A DNA stretch of 64,000 nt from CAYRGC01 sp964601225 (GCA_964601225.1 CAZRMM010000007.1:1-64000); one strand, 5' to 3'; positions 18,301-25,754 are shown, counted from the first letter of the stretch. Made by a program: numbers and translations. Notes: generated from the letters alone by a model not told the origin.

Positions 18301-18763
18301 GACCGAGGCGCAGGACGGCTGGGTCTCCCTCGATACGCCCGTCGGCGGCGACGCCGAGGCGCAGAAGCAGTTCCAGGAACAGGTCATGCGTATCCTGGCG
18401 CTCCCGGTCCGCGACATCGGCCACGATCTCGAGACGAACGTCATCGCCAACGTCGAGCAAGTGTTCCATGCACTCCACGCCCGCTCCCTCCTTGATCCCA
18501 CGCTAAACCTCACGCCGAACATCGGCGATCCGAACGCCGGCGATCTGCCGGTCAGCCAGCCGGTGGATATGGTCGTCCGCGCTTACAATCAATATGTCGC
18601 ACACAATCCGGGCGCGACGATCGACGCCTTCATTGCGGAGGTGAACACGCACATCGAAGCTGAGCGTGATCGCGAGGAGAAAAAGCTCGTCAACCTTTCA
18701 GTTGTTTCCCGCGCGGCGCACAACGTCGAGTTGGGAAGGGCACCTCGTCCGATAGGTCAGTGA
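12368..18763 (+). CDS. Module 2 giant protein (2131 aa), unknown family
   Basis: A 2131-aa protein, one of the longest genes expected in a compact genome. The N-terminal ~600 residues are Gln/Arg/Leu-rich and helical, with coiled-coil character. Hydrophobic stretches lie at about 617-645 and 1011-1045 (GLLIGAAAMAYGGPVGIIVG). The C-terminal third carries at least three beta motifs about 95-105 residues apart: FRYVPGAQRWEWRDD (about 1581), FRWREGKWEVRTNTNAW (about 1675) and VFRCDDGEWQVQEGNEW (about 1781). There is no signal peptide, catalytic motif or recognised family. Its stop overlaps the convergent HAD phosphatase gene by 7 nt. Confidence 0.7.
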   Translation: MPPEDNLEGPREQPHIAPEVFTKLAGQLRQSSGIIVRPNNGPRTILSAPGWNAPTRPIEQSQKILQAYNVESQRNLLPWNDTLVRNMNNRFLDRARVIMHLPEGGQALEDELDALNRIQMHMAMAAYTQGLVDHLTKTAEDYAEAAKTIPAQYRNAALENQVKTMLEQFITIMPRFSLLQQLHQLEMSFETAVQQKTMLEALPNRNAEQQRELNEYIQAIGANPNRATFTGNMGQRIRQLREQLQKSHGNAITLPDFSGAPVRFSALDANTSNDTLFSQIRLMEEWLKGNFRRTHQITIPPAQPGGQAIAANPHIADAMLFEGVFRHREALGKEIASPTTEPQRILEAVAQDLNAAEHMRNYVATRLRLGSQFNALAATRGALFPLPALQQGQLPPLQPLDKQQKDKYEQQQFGEMGFTQMHADQQRVLETYTGSVAEAILHFQTSFRIVDGLMMTLDRAVGGLDRLALTGIGGVQMMNNFNLALFGGNFWLPALRDLGNMNAVPAKMLREQADRLRGIRKSLLDIKEEYEKKITDLRRNIAQHASQLRDAIGVMRSAQTRDAYLKAREECIRIVALVDRDYEDVIVFQEELDKRLSDTLHFHGVSAAAYRQANALETVRAIVFDLSLYAGLSALGGRGGITGTGGVLSRFRATRAVPSLANPTGMIRSILTSPIRALNAQTRPIVWAIDRLRGGNGPVGQIMRIARNGSLTLEQQTARIVEILNQPTLTIAQRQQILEELIRRGVNVNGSPRQSLAINAVLRGGNAMSDVERGRIALAILRANGGTQLTEEALRGMVSAAHLFQQAQLEAAYKTLADAHTALSATRNATTITNVQSAERAVVNILRAKTNKLVQLGLSTEQANLLVRSAVCGSEGAVIAQNVARMPGVTVSQEMQALLGVHVPPAARASFFAPRAGAGLRLLKGAPFLALDAFLTYQSYVELDQERKERDETVKQVTAVLRGLGFRQSGDVFRLQAPGSRSSGIELRMTDLLAARDARLDTRVLNAGVQTGGLLIGAAAMAYGGPVGIIVGVGAAAIVVSVNVYGEVKDFEKAYALLANRRDCPSWLFWLLGGAKSLTGKTGMELLEGPGFLASFFASEATPAAKERMLFCAVIEKLSPEDRMELMEAVNIGRTNQIEALDSLYEAFPVAKDFFAAQLFARYPDPISWDDARNLKIPSRPWIFDGPHANALFGSIRATSHMFAAHVLEQNYLRSLALSQQRPDDAALAQQVRMLGRHRVFGATLAERQAELLRNQPQGQETRTRAFMISQQVREHIVKVAGAGGNRSALVNQQSLAAAMKEYRSSLARAQANGDKEFPLEPRDRDHLRQIPLSGINGMALLESQNFQLVGNHADLWSGDHVLSLAPQNNPYALAEWAIDGQRVVAGGVPSLSPSATSTEAEHIFNEISRKTALDTVSTTPHALMGYLPPPDAFSRQVPVFSNVQALPFSFLRQGAIANLAATPHMSRPESLHFTAIGHFGAAQVIVQTLGYKDFGNARKSKQRVLLVAKDSQGQDAVVRSFEWSDVPPTNTHSGIAAMRIEGDEAIESAVTRYRNAGRDFLRAEGAQETPNGELALRGKVFRYVPGAQRWEWRDDSETNFTPVTAAAAPSDPAARELHTIASTLQALNGGSINAAEMAGHVRSMGEELLRANGAMPFNENGLATFILQQPPDPYRMQFRWREGKWEVRTNTNAWERLNAPQNFAALNHASSFGRWLRLRNALARANSGDVSGMSEVQGQLVDEHEELVAEYLRSALGAREQTMEGEKRYLVDIVHPSGTRALVFRCDDGEWQVQEGNEWIPTEDHPPFMLAGVLPQHRQRIERLNAALPALNASTVLAISSMTAAARGTDRANDRALTQKIAGEYVVQGQQKEAGGFMSNAQMLYAVAEGTFNNGATDCLIRLRPDAPGQVAPLAYCLPDGRVLLLRRNNAGGLDRRILPNLQALGIVNPGAPSITAQETTKAMEQRGKQMLDVLSKTEAQDGWVSLDTPVGGDAEAQKQFQEQVMRILALPVRDIGHDLETNVIANVEQVFHALHARSLLDPTLNLTPNIGDPNAGDLPVSQPVDMVVRAYNQYVAHNPGATIDAFIAEVNTHIEAERDREEKKLVNLSVVSRAAHNVELGRAPRPIGQ

Positions 18764-19422
18764 CCGAGCAGGTCCGTCAACACGCGAGATAGTTCGTATA
18801 CCGAACGAACTTCTTGCACGGACGACGCGTGCGGCGGAGTCCACTCGGAGCGGATCAGGACGCCCGGCATGCCCGCTCGCTCGGCCGCATCGATATCGAA
18901 CTGCTGGTCGCCCACGTACGTACACGCCGCCGGATCCACGCCGAGGCGGTCGGCCCCGAGCAGGAGCCCGTGCGGGTGCGGTTTCGTGAAGTCGCCCATG
19001 TCGTCCACCGTCACGAACGCGTCGAAGTGCTTCTTCACCCCGAGGAGGGAATCGATGGCGTCTACGTAGCTCATCCACGATCCCGTCACGAGGCCGACGG
19101 GCACGCCCTTGGCCCGGAGCGTCGCGAGAAGGTCCTCCGCCCCGGGGTACCACGCCGTCTTCGTGCGCAGGAGTTCCATGTAGAGCTCGTCGCGATGCCG
19201 GCGGATGTCGGGCACGCGGTCCTCCGTATGGCCGTAGAGGGCGAGGATGCCCTTGAGGTGCAGCGGCCGCCCGTACCACTCCCGGTACTGGTCCCACGTG
19301 GCGTCGATGCCGAGAACGTCCTTGAGGCTCGCGAGCACGGCCTGCCCGTAGAGCGTGATCGTGTCGACGAGCGTGCCGTCGAGATCGAAGAGGATGGCCT
19401 TCGAAGGAGTGGGTGCCGTCAT
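18757..19422 (-). CDS. HAD-superfamily phosphatase (phosphoglycolate phosphatase-like)
   Basis: A 221-aa HAD hydrolase. Motif I is ILFDLDGTLVDT (nucleophile Asp about 13), motif II is GLVTGS, then a conserved Lys region and motif IV PAACTYVGDQQFDIDAAERAG. A helical cap sits between motifs I and II, as in Gph/PgmB-type enzymes, so small phosphorylated metabolites are likely substrates. A TATCCT box (19432-19437) lies 9 nt before the ATG. It is convergent with, and overlaps by 7 nt, the 2131-aa gene. Confidence 0.85.
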   Translation of the reverse strand: MTAPTPSKAILFDLDGTLVDTITLYGQAVLASLKDVLGIDATWDQYREWYGRPLHLKGILALYGHTEDRVPDIRRHRDELYMELLRTKTAWYPGAEDLLATLRAKGVPVGLVTGSWMSYVDAIDSLLGVKKHFDAFVTVDDMGDFTKPHPHGLLLGADRLGVDPAACTYVGDQQFDIDAAERAGMPGVLIRSEWTPPHASSVQEVRSVYELSRVLTDLLGH

Positions 19423-19449
19423 GGTTGGCGCAGGATAAAGGAGTACCCA

Positions 19450-19523
19450 GGAGGGCAGAAGGGCAGTACGGCAGAAAGGGCAGGAAGTCGGAGACCTTCT
19501 GCCCTGCTGTCTTTCTGCCTTTG
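19450..19523. repeat. Inverted word repeat (word GGCAGAA) at the 3' end of the RNase J gene
   Basis: Four GGCAGAA/GGCAGTA-like copies on the left face copies of TTCTGCC on the right. The right arm abuts the stop of the RNase J gene (19524-19526). The same word family is found at 23721-23797 and 61263-61352. Confidence 0.8.
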
Positions 19524-21458
19524 TTACACCTCGATAATGATCGGCACCACCATGGGTTCGCGATCGAGCTTGCGGTCGAAATAGCGGAAGAGGGCTCCCG
19601 TGACGGCGCGCTTGAGGTCCTTGCGTTCCTTCACGCCGCGGGCAATTTCCTCTTCGTACGCCTTGCGCGTGGTTTGGACGATTTCCTTCGTGATCTCCTG
19701 GTACTCGGACCCGTAGAGGAGTCCGCGGGAGAGGACGTCGGGGTCGCCCACGAGGCGCTTGCTGTCGGCGTAGGCGCGGATGGCCACCACGACGACGCCG
19801 GAATCGCTCATAATCTTGCGTTCGTCGAGGATGCGTTGGCCTTCGCCGGCGGCTCCGAGACCGTCGATGATGACGTCTTTATAACCGAGCTTCTGTTTGC
19901 TCTTCCTCGCGTTGCCCTGTGCATCGAACTCGATCATCTCGCCGTTGCTGATGAGGTGCAGACGGTTCTCCTCGTACCCGATGGAGCGGCCGAGGTTCGC
20001 GTGCGCGACGCGCATGTGCGGTTCGCCGTGCTCGGGAATGAGGTGCTTGGCGCGGACCAGGCGGTGCATGAGGAGCAGGTCGCTCTGGAAGCCGTGGCCG
20101 GTGGTGTGGAGCGCGAGTTCCTGGTTGGTCTTCACGTGGGCGCCGAGGAGGTGGAGGTTATTGACCACCTTCGCCACGGCGCGCTCGTTGCCGAGGATCG
20201 GGTTGCTGCTCAGGATCACCGTGTCGCCCTTCTTCACGACGATGTGGCGGTGGATGCCGAGTCCCATGCGGGCGAGGCCGGCCACTTCTTCGCCTTGGCT
20301 GCCCGTGGTGAGGATGAGCACCTCGTTATCCGGCAGGCGGTCCATGGTGGGGTTCACCTTGCGAATGAGGCCGCGGGGGGCCTTGATGTAGCCGAGCTGC
20401 TGGGCGATCTCGAGGTTCGTTTCCATGCTGCGGCCCGACACGAACACCTTCCTGTTGAAGGTCTTGGCGTGCTCGATGACCTGCGCGAGGCGGTTCAAAA
20501 GCGAGCTGAAGGTGGAGATGATCACGCGGCCCTTGGCGTCGCGTATGAGGCCGTAGAGCGTCTCGGAAATTTCCTTCTCGCTCTTGCTCTGGCCCGGCTT
20601 GGTGGCGTTCGTGGAGTCGGCGATGACCGCGAGCACGCCCTGATCGCCGAGTTCGGCGAGACGGGAGAAGTCCGCCGGGGGCTCGTTCATCGGCGTGAGG
20701 TCGAACTTGAAGTCGCCGGTGTGCACGATGGTGCCGTACGGCGTGTGCACGGCGATGGCCGCCGAATCGGGGATCGAGTGGGTGACGCGAAGGAATTCCA
20801 CCTCCACCTTTCCGAGGCGGATCTTCTCGCGGAAGTTCACGGTGTGAAGCCGTGCCTTGCTTGTGAGACCCTCCTCGTCCAGGCGCTTGCGGACGAACGC
20901 CATGGTGAGGCGGGTGCCGTAGCAGGGCGGGAAATGGAGCTGCGGGAGCAGGTGCTGCACCGCGCCGATGTGGTCGAGGTGCCCGTGCGTGAAGAGCACG
21001 GCCTTGATGCGGTTCTCCTTCCCGCGGAGAGAGGAGAGGTCGGGGATCAGATAATCGATGCCGAGCATGTCCTCGTCCGGGAACTGGAGACCGAGGTCGA
21101 TGATGTAGAGGTCGCCGTCGACGTCGATGACGAAGCAGTTGCGGCCGACCTGATCGAAGCCGCCGAGCGGATAAACGCGCAGAGGCGTCTTGCCTGACGC
21201 GACGGGCGCGGAGCTTACCGTCGGGGCGGACGCGGACTGCTTGCCGCCGCGATCGCGCTGGTCGCGGCCCTGTGGGGGGCGCTGCCCCTTACCGCCGCGA
21301 TTGCCGCGGCCGGGGAACCAGCGCTTGATGCCGCGCGGTTGGTCCTGCGCGGAAGAGGGGGACGCCGGGGGCGTCGGGGATTCGTCCGCACGGGCGGACG
21401 GCTCCGGGGGAGTCGTGGGGAGAAAACCTTCTCCATCGTCTCCGATGATGTTGTTCAT
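19524..21458 (-). CDS. rnj: Ribonuclease J
   Basis: A 644-aa metallo-beta-lactamase/beta-CASP ribonuclease with 5'-3' exo- and endonuclease roles in RNA decay and processing. The metal site FTHGHLDHIGA lies near residue 160, with beta-CASP motifs downstream (ADSTNATKPGQSKSEKEI, TTGSQGEE). About 85 N-terminal residues are an extra low-complexity segment rich in Arg, Gly and Gln, which may be a disordered RNA-binding tail. The start at 21458 follows a good promoter (21490-21518) by 25 nt; longer starts lie upstream of that promoter. Confidence 0.92.
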   Translation of the reverse strand: MNNIIGDDGEGFLPTTPPEPSARADESPTPPASPSSAQDQPRGIKRWFPGRGNRGGKGQRPPQGRDQRDRGGKQSASAPTVSSAPVASGKTPLRVYPLGGFDQVGRNCFVIDVDGDLYIIDLGLQFPDEDMLGIDYLIPDLSSLRGKENRIKAVLFTHGHLDHIGAVQHLLPQLHFPPCYGTRLTMAFVRKRLDEEGLTSKARLHTVNFREKIRLGKVEVEFLRVTHSIPDSAAIAVHTPYGTIVHTGDFKFDLTPMNEPPADFSRLAELGDQGVLAVIADSTNATKPGQSKSEKEISETLYGLIRDAKGRVIISTFSSLLNRLAQVIEHAKTFNRKVFVSGRSMETNLEIAQQLGYIKAPRGLIRKVNPTMDRLPDNEVLILTTGSQGEEVAGLARMGLGIHRHIVVKKGDTVILSSNPILGNERAVAKVVNNLHLLGAHVKTNQELALHTTGHGFQSDLLLMHRLVRAKHLIPEHGEPHMRVAHANLGRSIGYEENRLHLISNGEMIEFDAQGNARKSKQKLGYKDVIIDGLGAAGEGQRILDERKIMSDSGVVVVAIRAYADSKRLVGDPDVLSRGLLYGSEYQEITKEIVQTTRKAYEEEIARGVKERKDLKRAVTGALFRYFDRKLDREPMVVPIIIEV

Positions 21459-21489
21459 ACGTTCGATTGGAAATATGTACCGTGTCTCT

Positions 21490-21518
21490 ACTGTAGCAAG
21501 AGAAAGATCGGTAAGCAA
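21490..21518 (-). promoter_or_regulatory. Promoter of the RNase J gene
   Basis: On the minus strand: TTGCTT (21513-21518), 17-nt spacer, TACAGT (21490-21495) with an extended TGC. It gives a leader of about 25 nt before the ATG at 21458. Confidence 0.7.
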
Positions 21519-21701
21519 GGTACACTTTGTCGTGTAGTCATTTTTTTGGCTTGTAATAAACAAATTTTTACTTGCATTTTTTGTTTCTCAGGTCGAATCA
21601 TGAGTGTGCGAGGCCGGACGCCGCCTTGTTTTTTTTGAGCCGCCAGGAGGATTATCGGGCGGCTTGCCACCGCCCGGCGCACGCTGTAGCCTTTCGTCCT
21701 G

Positions 21702-23720
21702 ATGGACATCGCCGTCCACACAGGGACAACCAGACATGTACCAGGGACCATTCTGGCGTCGCTCTCGTTCTCCGCGGGAGACGAGCATGCGTGCCTGCTT
21801 TTGCATGTCAGCGGAGATCAGCGGGCCGGGAAGACGCTGGAGCAAGAGGCGGCTTCCATTCTTCAGCATTCGCTTCTTGGAACCGAAGGAGAATCGTGGA
21901 ACCGACTCGACGGCGCCCTCAAAGAACTCAACGGACTCTTCAAGGGGCTCCTCCTCGCCAAATCCATCGACGACGTCCATGCCGTCGTCGCGCTCCTCGA
22001 TCGCGAGGGCGCTCTTCACGTATCCCATGCCGGGCGAGGCGAGGCGTACTTGATTCGCGGCGGACTTGCGAGTCAAATTACGGAATTTACCAAAGGGAAG
22101 CCGGTCGCGGCGTTCATCCATATCAGCAGCGGCCAGCTCGAGGATCAGGACGCGGTGGTCCTATCGACGCAGCGATTGCTTCGTGCCGTCACGCCCGCGC
22201 AGTTGTCCGAGTTTGCCCGTCGCGGCGAAGGGTTCCTGGAGCAGGTCCAGAAGTCGCTTGAAGGGGAGAGAGAGGAGGCCGCGCTCGCCGCTTTTACCGC
22301 GGGAGTCCCCGGATCCGAGCCCGCACCCAAGTCCGCTTCTGCGACAGAGGCGCGTCCGCGCACGTCCGCTCTTTTGCAGAGACAGAAAGGGCGTCGAGGT
22401 CCTTCGTTTGATTTTTCACTCGGAGGCATTGCGGATGCCGCGCTGCATTATGTGAAAAAGGCAGGATCGTCCCTGAAAGACATCGGCACGAAAGCCGCAC
22501 CGGTGCTTGTCACCGCGGGGGGCAAGGCGGGCAATCAGCTGGAAGTTGTCAAAGAGAAGTTCGACACGCTGGTTTCGGATTTGAAGCATCCTCAGCGCAA
22601 GCGTCGGGCGCATCTCTTTATTTTGGCAGGAGTTCTTTCCGCTTTCCTCGTGATTTGGCTCGTCGTGAGCCTCTTTACCAGCACGCAGCGGAGCAAGACC
22701 CGCGCCGAGCTCAGCGCTCTCGTTCAGCAGATTGAGACGGATATTTCGACGGCCGACAACCGCCACATCGCCGGCGATACCGATGCGGCAAATACCATTC
22801 TCCAGCGCGCGGAGGAATATGCGAAGCAGGTCATGAACAACGACAGCAGGCTCTTCCGCGTGGAGGCGGTCGATTTGCTCGATAAGATCAGGCAGAAGCG
22901 CGAGAGTTTCAATAATATCTCACGCGTGTCGCCCCGTTTGGTTGTCAATCTCTCTTCGAATACTCCAACCGTTTCCGCTCAGGGATTGATCGGGTTGGGT
23001 GACGGAGAATTTGTGGCATACGATCGCCAGAACACTTTCCGAATTCTTCTGAACAAGGTCGATGATCCGAATAAGATCGCCGAGGACGAGCTGATTCTCC
23101 AGGGCGTGAATTTCCCGCGATTCAAAACGCAGGTGTTCATGACGACGGGAAACAGCATCGTGGAGGGATCCGCGAATCAGTTCACGTCGATGAAAACGGA
23201 GGATCCCGCGGGCTGGATCTCAGGGAAAGACATCGAGACGTACCTGCGCTTCCTGTACGTGCTCTCGCCGGATCGTAAGCAGATCTATAAGTACGAGCGA
23301 CTTTCAAATCGATATTCGGCTCCCGTGCCGTATAACGTCAACGGCGATCTGACCGGAGCAATCGATATGACAGTGGACGGAGCCGTCTACGTGTTGAAGG
23401 AGGGTGGCACGGTCGTGAAGCTCTTCCGGGGCGAAACCCAGCCGTTTGCTCTCAAGCATGCTCCCGAAGATGCATTGGCGACCGTTACGAAGCTCTTCAA
23501 GGTCTCCGAGAGGAACTTCTACTTCCTTGATCCCCAGAAAAATCGCGTGATTGTGGCGACGGACGGAGGCGAATCCGGAGAGTCCTCGTATCTCCGGCAG
23601 TACATCGTGGAAGGTGAACAGCTCGGTACGCTCGTGGATCTTTATGTGGATGCGGACGAGAGTCATTTGTATCTGCTTGATGAAAAGAGGCTCTACGTGG
23701 TGGATTTGGCCGCGCGGTAA
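21702..23720 (+). CDS. Membrane protein with degenerate PP2C-like domain and C-terminal propeller-like region
   Basis: A 672-aa protein. The first ~190 residues resemble a PP2C-type phosphatase fold (ALHVSHAGRGEAYLIRGG, then DAVVLSTQRLLRAVTPAQLSEF), but the usual Asp metal ligands of active PP2Cs are not evident, so it may be inactive. After a linker there is one TM segment (about 300-325, LFILAGVLSAFLVIWLVVSLF). A coiled-coil segment and about 270 residues of beta repeats (DGEFVAYDRQ, DGAVYVLKEGG, DPQKNRVIVATDGG) follow, likely extracytoplasmic. It could be a sensor coupling an outside domain to a cytoplasmic one; that is inference. Confidence 0.55.
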   Translation: MDIAVHTGTTRHVPGTILASLSFSAGDEHACLLLHVSGDQRAGKTLEQEAASILQHSLLGTEGESWNRLDGALKELNGLFKGLLLAKSIDDVHAVVALLDREGALHVSHAGRGEAYLIRGGLASQITEFTKGKPVAAFIHISSGQLEDQDAVVLSTQRLLRAVTPAQLSEFARRGEGFLEQVQKSLEGEREEAALAAFTAGVPGSEPAPKSASATEARPRTSALLQRQKGRRGPSFDFSLGGIADAALHYVKKAGSSLKDIGTKAAPVLVTAGGKAGNQLEVVKEKFDTLVSDLKHPQRKRRAHLFILAGVLSAFLVIWLVVSLFTSTQRSKTRAELSALVQQIETDISTADNRHIAGDTDAANTILQRAEEYAKQVMNNDSRLFRVEAVDLLDKIRQKRESFNNISRVSPRLVVNLSSNTPTVSAQGLIGLGDGEFVAYDRQNTFRILLNKVDDPNKIAEDELILQGVNFPRFKTQVFMTTGNSIVEGSANQFTSMKTEDPAGWISGKDIETYLRFLYVLSPDRKQIYKYERLSNRYSAPVPYNVNGDLTGAIDMTVDGAVYVLKEGGTVVKLFRGETQPFALKHAPEDALATVTKLFKVSERNFYFLDPQKNRVIVATDGGESGESSYLRQYIVEGEQLGTLVDLYVDADESHLYLLDEKRLYVVDLAAR

Positions 23721-23797
23721 AGGCAGAAAGGCAGCAGGGCGGAACGGCAGCGGTTTTTTTTACGAGTCCTGACTTGCTGCCCTTCTGCCCTTGTAGG
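23721..23797. repeat. Inverted word repeat (word GGCAGAA) after the PP2C-like gene
   Basis: It begins directly after the TAA stop at 23718-23720. The left arm is three to four GGCAGAA/GGCAGCA words, the centre includes a run of eight T, and the right arm is CTGCCCTTCTGCCCTT. With its T-run it could also act as a terminator. Confidence 0.75.
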
Positions 23798-23821
23798 CGC
23801 TCCCGTATCCTCATCTCGGCC

Positions 23822-24211
23822 ATGGCTATCCCCCGCATCCTCCTCTTCGGCACCTTCGACGGTCTCCATCCGGGGCACCGTTTCGTGTTCGACAGTGCGC
23901 GCGAGCGCGGCGAGGTCTTCGTCGTTGTGGCGCGGGACGCGAACGTGGAGCGCATCAAGGGGCGTACTCCGCGCCGGACCGAAGGGGAGCGGGCGCAGAC
24001 GATCCGGGACGCCTATCCGGACGTGGCCGTCCTCCTGGGCGATCCCGACGATTTCCTCGTTCCGCTGCGAACCGTGAAGCCCGATCTGATCCTTCTGGGC
24101 TACGATCAGCGGCTCCCTCCCGGCGTAGCCGAGAAGGATTTTCCGTGTCCGGTTGAGAGACTTCCGGGCTTCGAGCCGGGGAAATACAAGAGCAGCCTCA
24201 TGGAGTCCTGA
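23822..24211 (+). CDS. Cytidylyltransferase-family nucleotidyltransferase (FAD synthetase/RibL-like)
   Basis: A 129-aa single-domain nucleotidyltransferase with the HxGH signature in FGTFDGLHPGHRFVF (about 9-23) and a C-terminal KYKSSLMES in place of the usual ISST-like motif. The size and the LLGYDQRLPPG segment fit archaeal-type FAD synthetases or glycerol-3-phosphate cytidylyltransferases; the substrate cannot be decided by eye. The ATG at 23822 follows TATCCT (23806-23811) by 10 nt. Confidence 0.75.
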   Translation: MAIPRILLFGTFDGLHPGHRFVFDSARERGEVFVVVARDANVERIKGRTPRRTEGERAQTIRDAYPDVAVLLGDPDDFLVPLRTVKPDLILLGYDQRLPPGVAEKDFPCPVERLPGFEPGKYKSSLMES

Positions 24212-24237
24212 GATCCTACCGGTCTTCGCTCAGATGA

Positions 24238-24272
24238 AGACGCAAAGGACGCAAAGACGCACGGGACGCCAA
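24238..24272. repeat. Tandem word (GACGCAAAG) after the nucleotidyltransferase gene
   Basis: Three to four degenerate copies of GACGCAAAG in the intergenic space between the nucleotidyltransferase gene and the LPKSG-protein promoter. No inverted partner is seen, so it may be half of an element. Confidence 0.65.
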
Positions 24273-24298
24273 GAAGGCTTCCGTAAACAGACGTTTTC

Positions 24299-24307
24299 TG
24301 CTATACT
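24299..24307 (+). promoter_or_regulatory. Extended -10 (TGC-TATACT) of the LPKSG-protein gene
   Basis: TGCTATACT ends 8 nt before the ATG at 24316, so transcription should start within a few nucleotides of the start codon. A weak TTCCGT -35 sits 17 nt upstream, as in the FN3 surface protein promoter. Confidence 0.6.
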
Positions 24308-24315
24308 GACCCGAT

Positions 24316-24942
24316 ATGTCCACGCAAACACACACCCCCGCCTCTACCCCTCTTTGGAAGCAGCTCCTCGGCGCGTGCGCCGGTGCCGCCGTCGCCGTCG
24401 TCGTGTACGAAGGCTTTCTTTTCGTCACTCCTCATCTCGAGGCATGGGTCACTTTGCCTACCGCTCCCGGGGTTACGCATCAGGACGAAACCAATTTGAA
24501 TACCGTGAATGATATCGATGCCGCACGACAGGCGGCTCGCAACCGCGAGATTGCAGACCGTTTTGCCGCTGCGTCGTCTTCGGACGTACCCGCGGTTCAT
24601 GCTGCGGCCGTGCCATCTTCGTCCTCTTCGTCGTCGGCGAATTCGTCGTCGGTAGGGGGTCTTCGCGCCGTCGGCGAGGCCGCAAAGGCAATCCTTGGCA
24701 CGGGAAGTTCTTCTTCCATGCGGACATCTTCCGTCGCATCGTCAAAATCCTCGACGTCGAGCAGTGCGAAGAGTTCGGAGCGTTCGGTGCCGGTCGTTAC
24801 GAAGGCGGTGCCTGCCGTGCCCCATGCAGACAGTCTTCCCAAGTCCGGCGTCGGCGTGATGATGGCTGCCGCGGCGGCGTTTGGGGCCAGTTCGGAGCGC
24901 TTGCGACAGCGCCGAAACGCACGCGCGAAACAAGCGGCGTGA
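24316..24942 (+). CDS. Ser-rich membrane/surface protein with LPKSG-type C-terminal signal
   Basis: A 208-aa protein. An N-terminal hydrophobic segment (about 14-32) acts as signal or anchor. A long Ser/Ala-rich, probably disordered stalk spans about 85-165. The C-terminus is LPKSG (174-178), a hydrophobic run (VGVMMAAAAAFGAS) and an Arg-rich tail (RLRQRRNARAK), the three-part layout of sortase substrates with Ser in place of Thr. No sortase gene is in this window, so sorting is inference. The next gene encodes prepilin peptidase. Confidence 0.55.
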   Translation: MSTQTHTPASTPLWKQLLGACAGAAVAVVVYEGFLFVTPHLEAWVTLPTAPGVTHQDETNLNTVNDIDAARQAARNREIADRFAAASSSDVPAVHAAAVPSSSSSSSANSSSVGGLRAVGEAAKAILGTGSSSSMRTSSVASSKSSTSSSAKSSERSVPVVTKAVPAVPHADSLPKSGVGVMMAAAAAFGASSERLRQRRNARAKQAA

Positions 24943-24984
24943 CCTTGTCTTTCGACAAGCCTCGGTCTCTGCCAAGCTAGAGCC

Positions 24985-25752
24985 GTGCCTTTCGACTTTT
25001 CGTTCGTCGCCCTGATCGCTCTCTTCGGAGCGGTTCTGGGAAGTTTTGGTAACGTTCTCATCTATCGAGTCCCGCTGGGGAAAAGCATCGGAGGTCGTTC
25101 GGCGTGTCCGCACTGCGGCAGGACGCTTCGGTGGTTCGAGCTTCTTCCCGTTTTGAGCTATCTCGCCCTACGCGGCCATTGTCGAGGCTGCAGAAAAACG
25201 ATTGCAGTTCAGTATCCGATCGTCGAGATGATTTCGGCCGGCATAGCGGTTTTCGCGCTTGTTTTTTCGCCATCCCTTCCCGGCGCCCTCTTCCTGGGGC
25301 TGGCACTGTGGCTCTTGCTCCTGCTGTCGATCATCGATGCGCGCACGGGCATGGTGCCGGACGCACTCAGTATTCCATTTATTCTGGCGGCAGCAGCGTG
25401 GGCGCTCGTGCGAAACGGACTTTCCACCGATGCGCTCACCGATCTGTTCTTTGCGGTTGCCGGTGTCACGGCGTTTTTCCTCGCGCAGTGGATTCTCAGC
25501 AAAGGGCGATGGCTTGGAAGCGGCGACATTTTCCTTGCCGCGGGTATCGCTCTTCTTCTGGGTTCGCCTCTTTTGGCGGGAGCCGCAATCGGAATCGCAT
25601 ACATAACCGGCGCCTGCATCGCGTCCGTTCTTCTCGTTCTCAAGAGAACCACGCTTGCGTCGCAGCTTGCGTTCGGTCCTTTTCTCGCTCTCGGCGGAGT
25701 CATAACGCTTGTTTGGGGGCAGGAGCTTCTGCGGATTTTGCGGCTCGTATGA
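24985..25752 (+). CDS. pilD: Type IV prepilin peptidase / N-methyltransferase
   Basis: A 255-aa integral membrane aspartic peptidase that cleaves and methylates prepilins. The N-terminal domain has the two zinc-type CxxC pairs (CPHCGRTL and CRGCRK, about 33-70). Two catalytic Asp motifs are SIIDARTGMVPD (about 113-124) and GSGDIFLAA (about 181-189). About seven to eight TM helices are predicted. It would process the prepilins encoded at 34.9-39.4 kb. It starts with GTG, and a perfect 13-bp hairpin follows the stop. Confidence 0.93.
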   Translation: MPFDFSFVALIALFGAVLGSFGNVLIYRVPLGKSIGGRSACPHCGRTLRWFELLPVLSYLALRGHCRGCRKTIAVQYPIVEMISAGIAVFALVFSPSLPGALFLGLALWLLLLLSIIDARTGMVPDALSIPFILAAAAWALVRNGLSTDALTDLFFAVAGVTAFFLAQWILSKGRWLGSGDIFLAAGIALLLGSPLLAGAAIGIAYITGACIASVLLVLKRTTLASQLAFGPFLALGGVITLVWGQELLRILRLV

Positions 25753-25754
25753 AA

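Noticed and set aside
16121..18478. A 785-codon antisense frame within the 2131-aa giant gene
   Set aside because: Composition is Arg/Gly/His-rich, as expected of a shadow frame, and it has no promoter or start signal. The plus-strand frame runs through without interruption and belongs to a conserved module.
19413..21197. A ~594-codon plus-strand frame opposite the RNase J gene
   Set aside because: It is the shadow of a well-conserved RNase J gene and shows only Val/Asp/His-rich low-information sequence.
24978..24984. TAGAGC just before the GTG of the prepilin peptidase gene as a leaderless -10
   Set aside because: Only 1 nt separates it from the start codon, which does not fit the 6-7 nt pattern.
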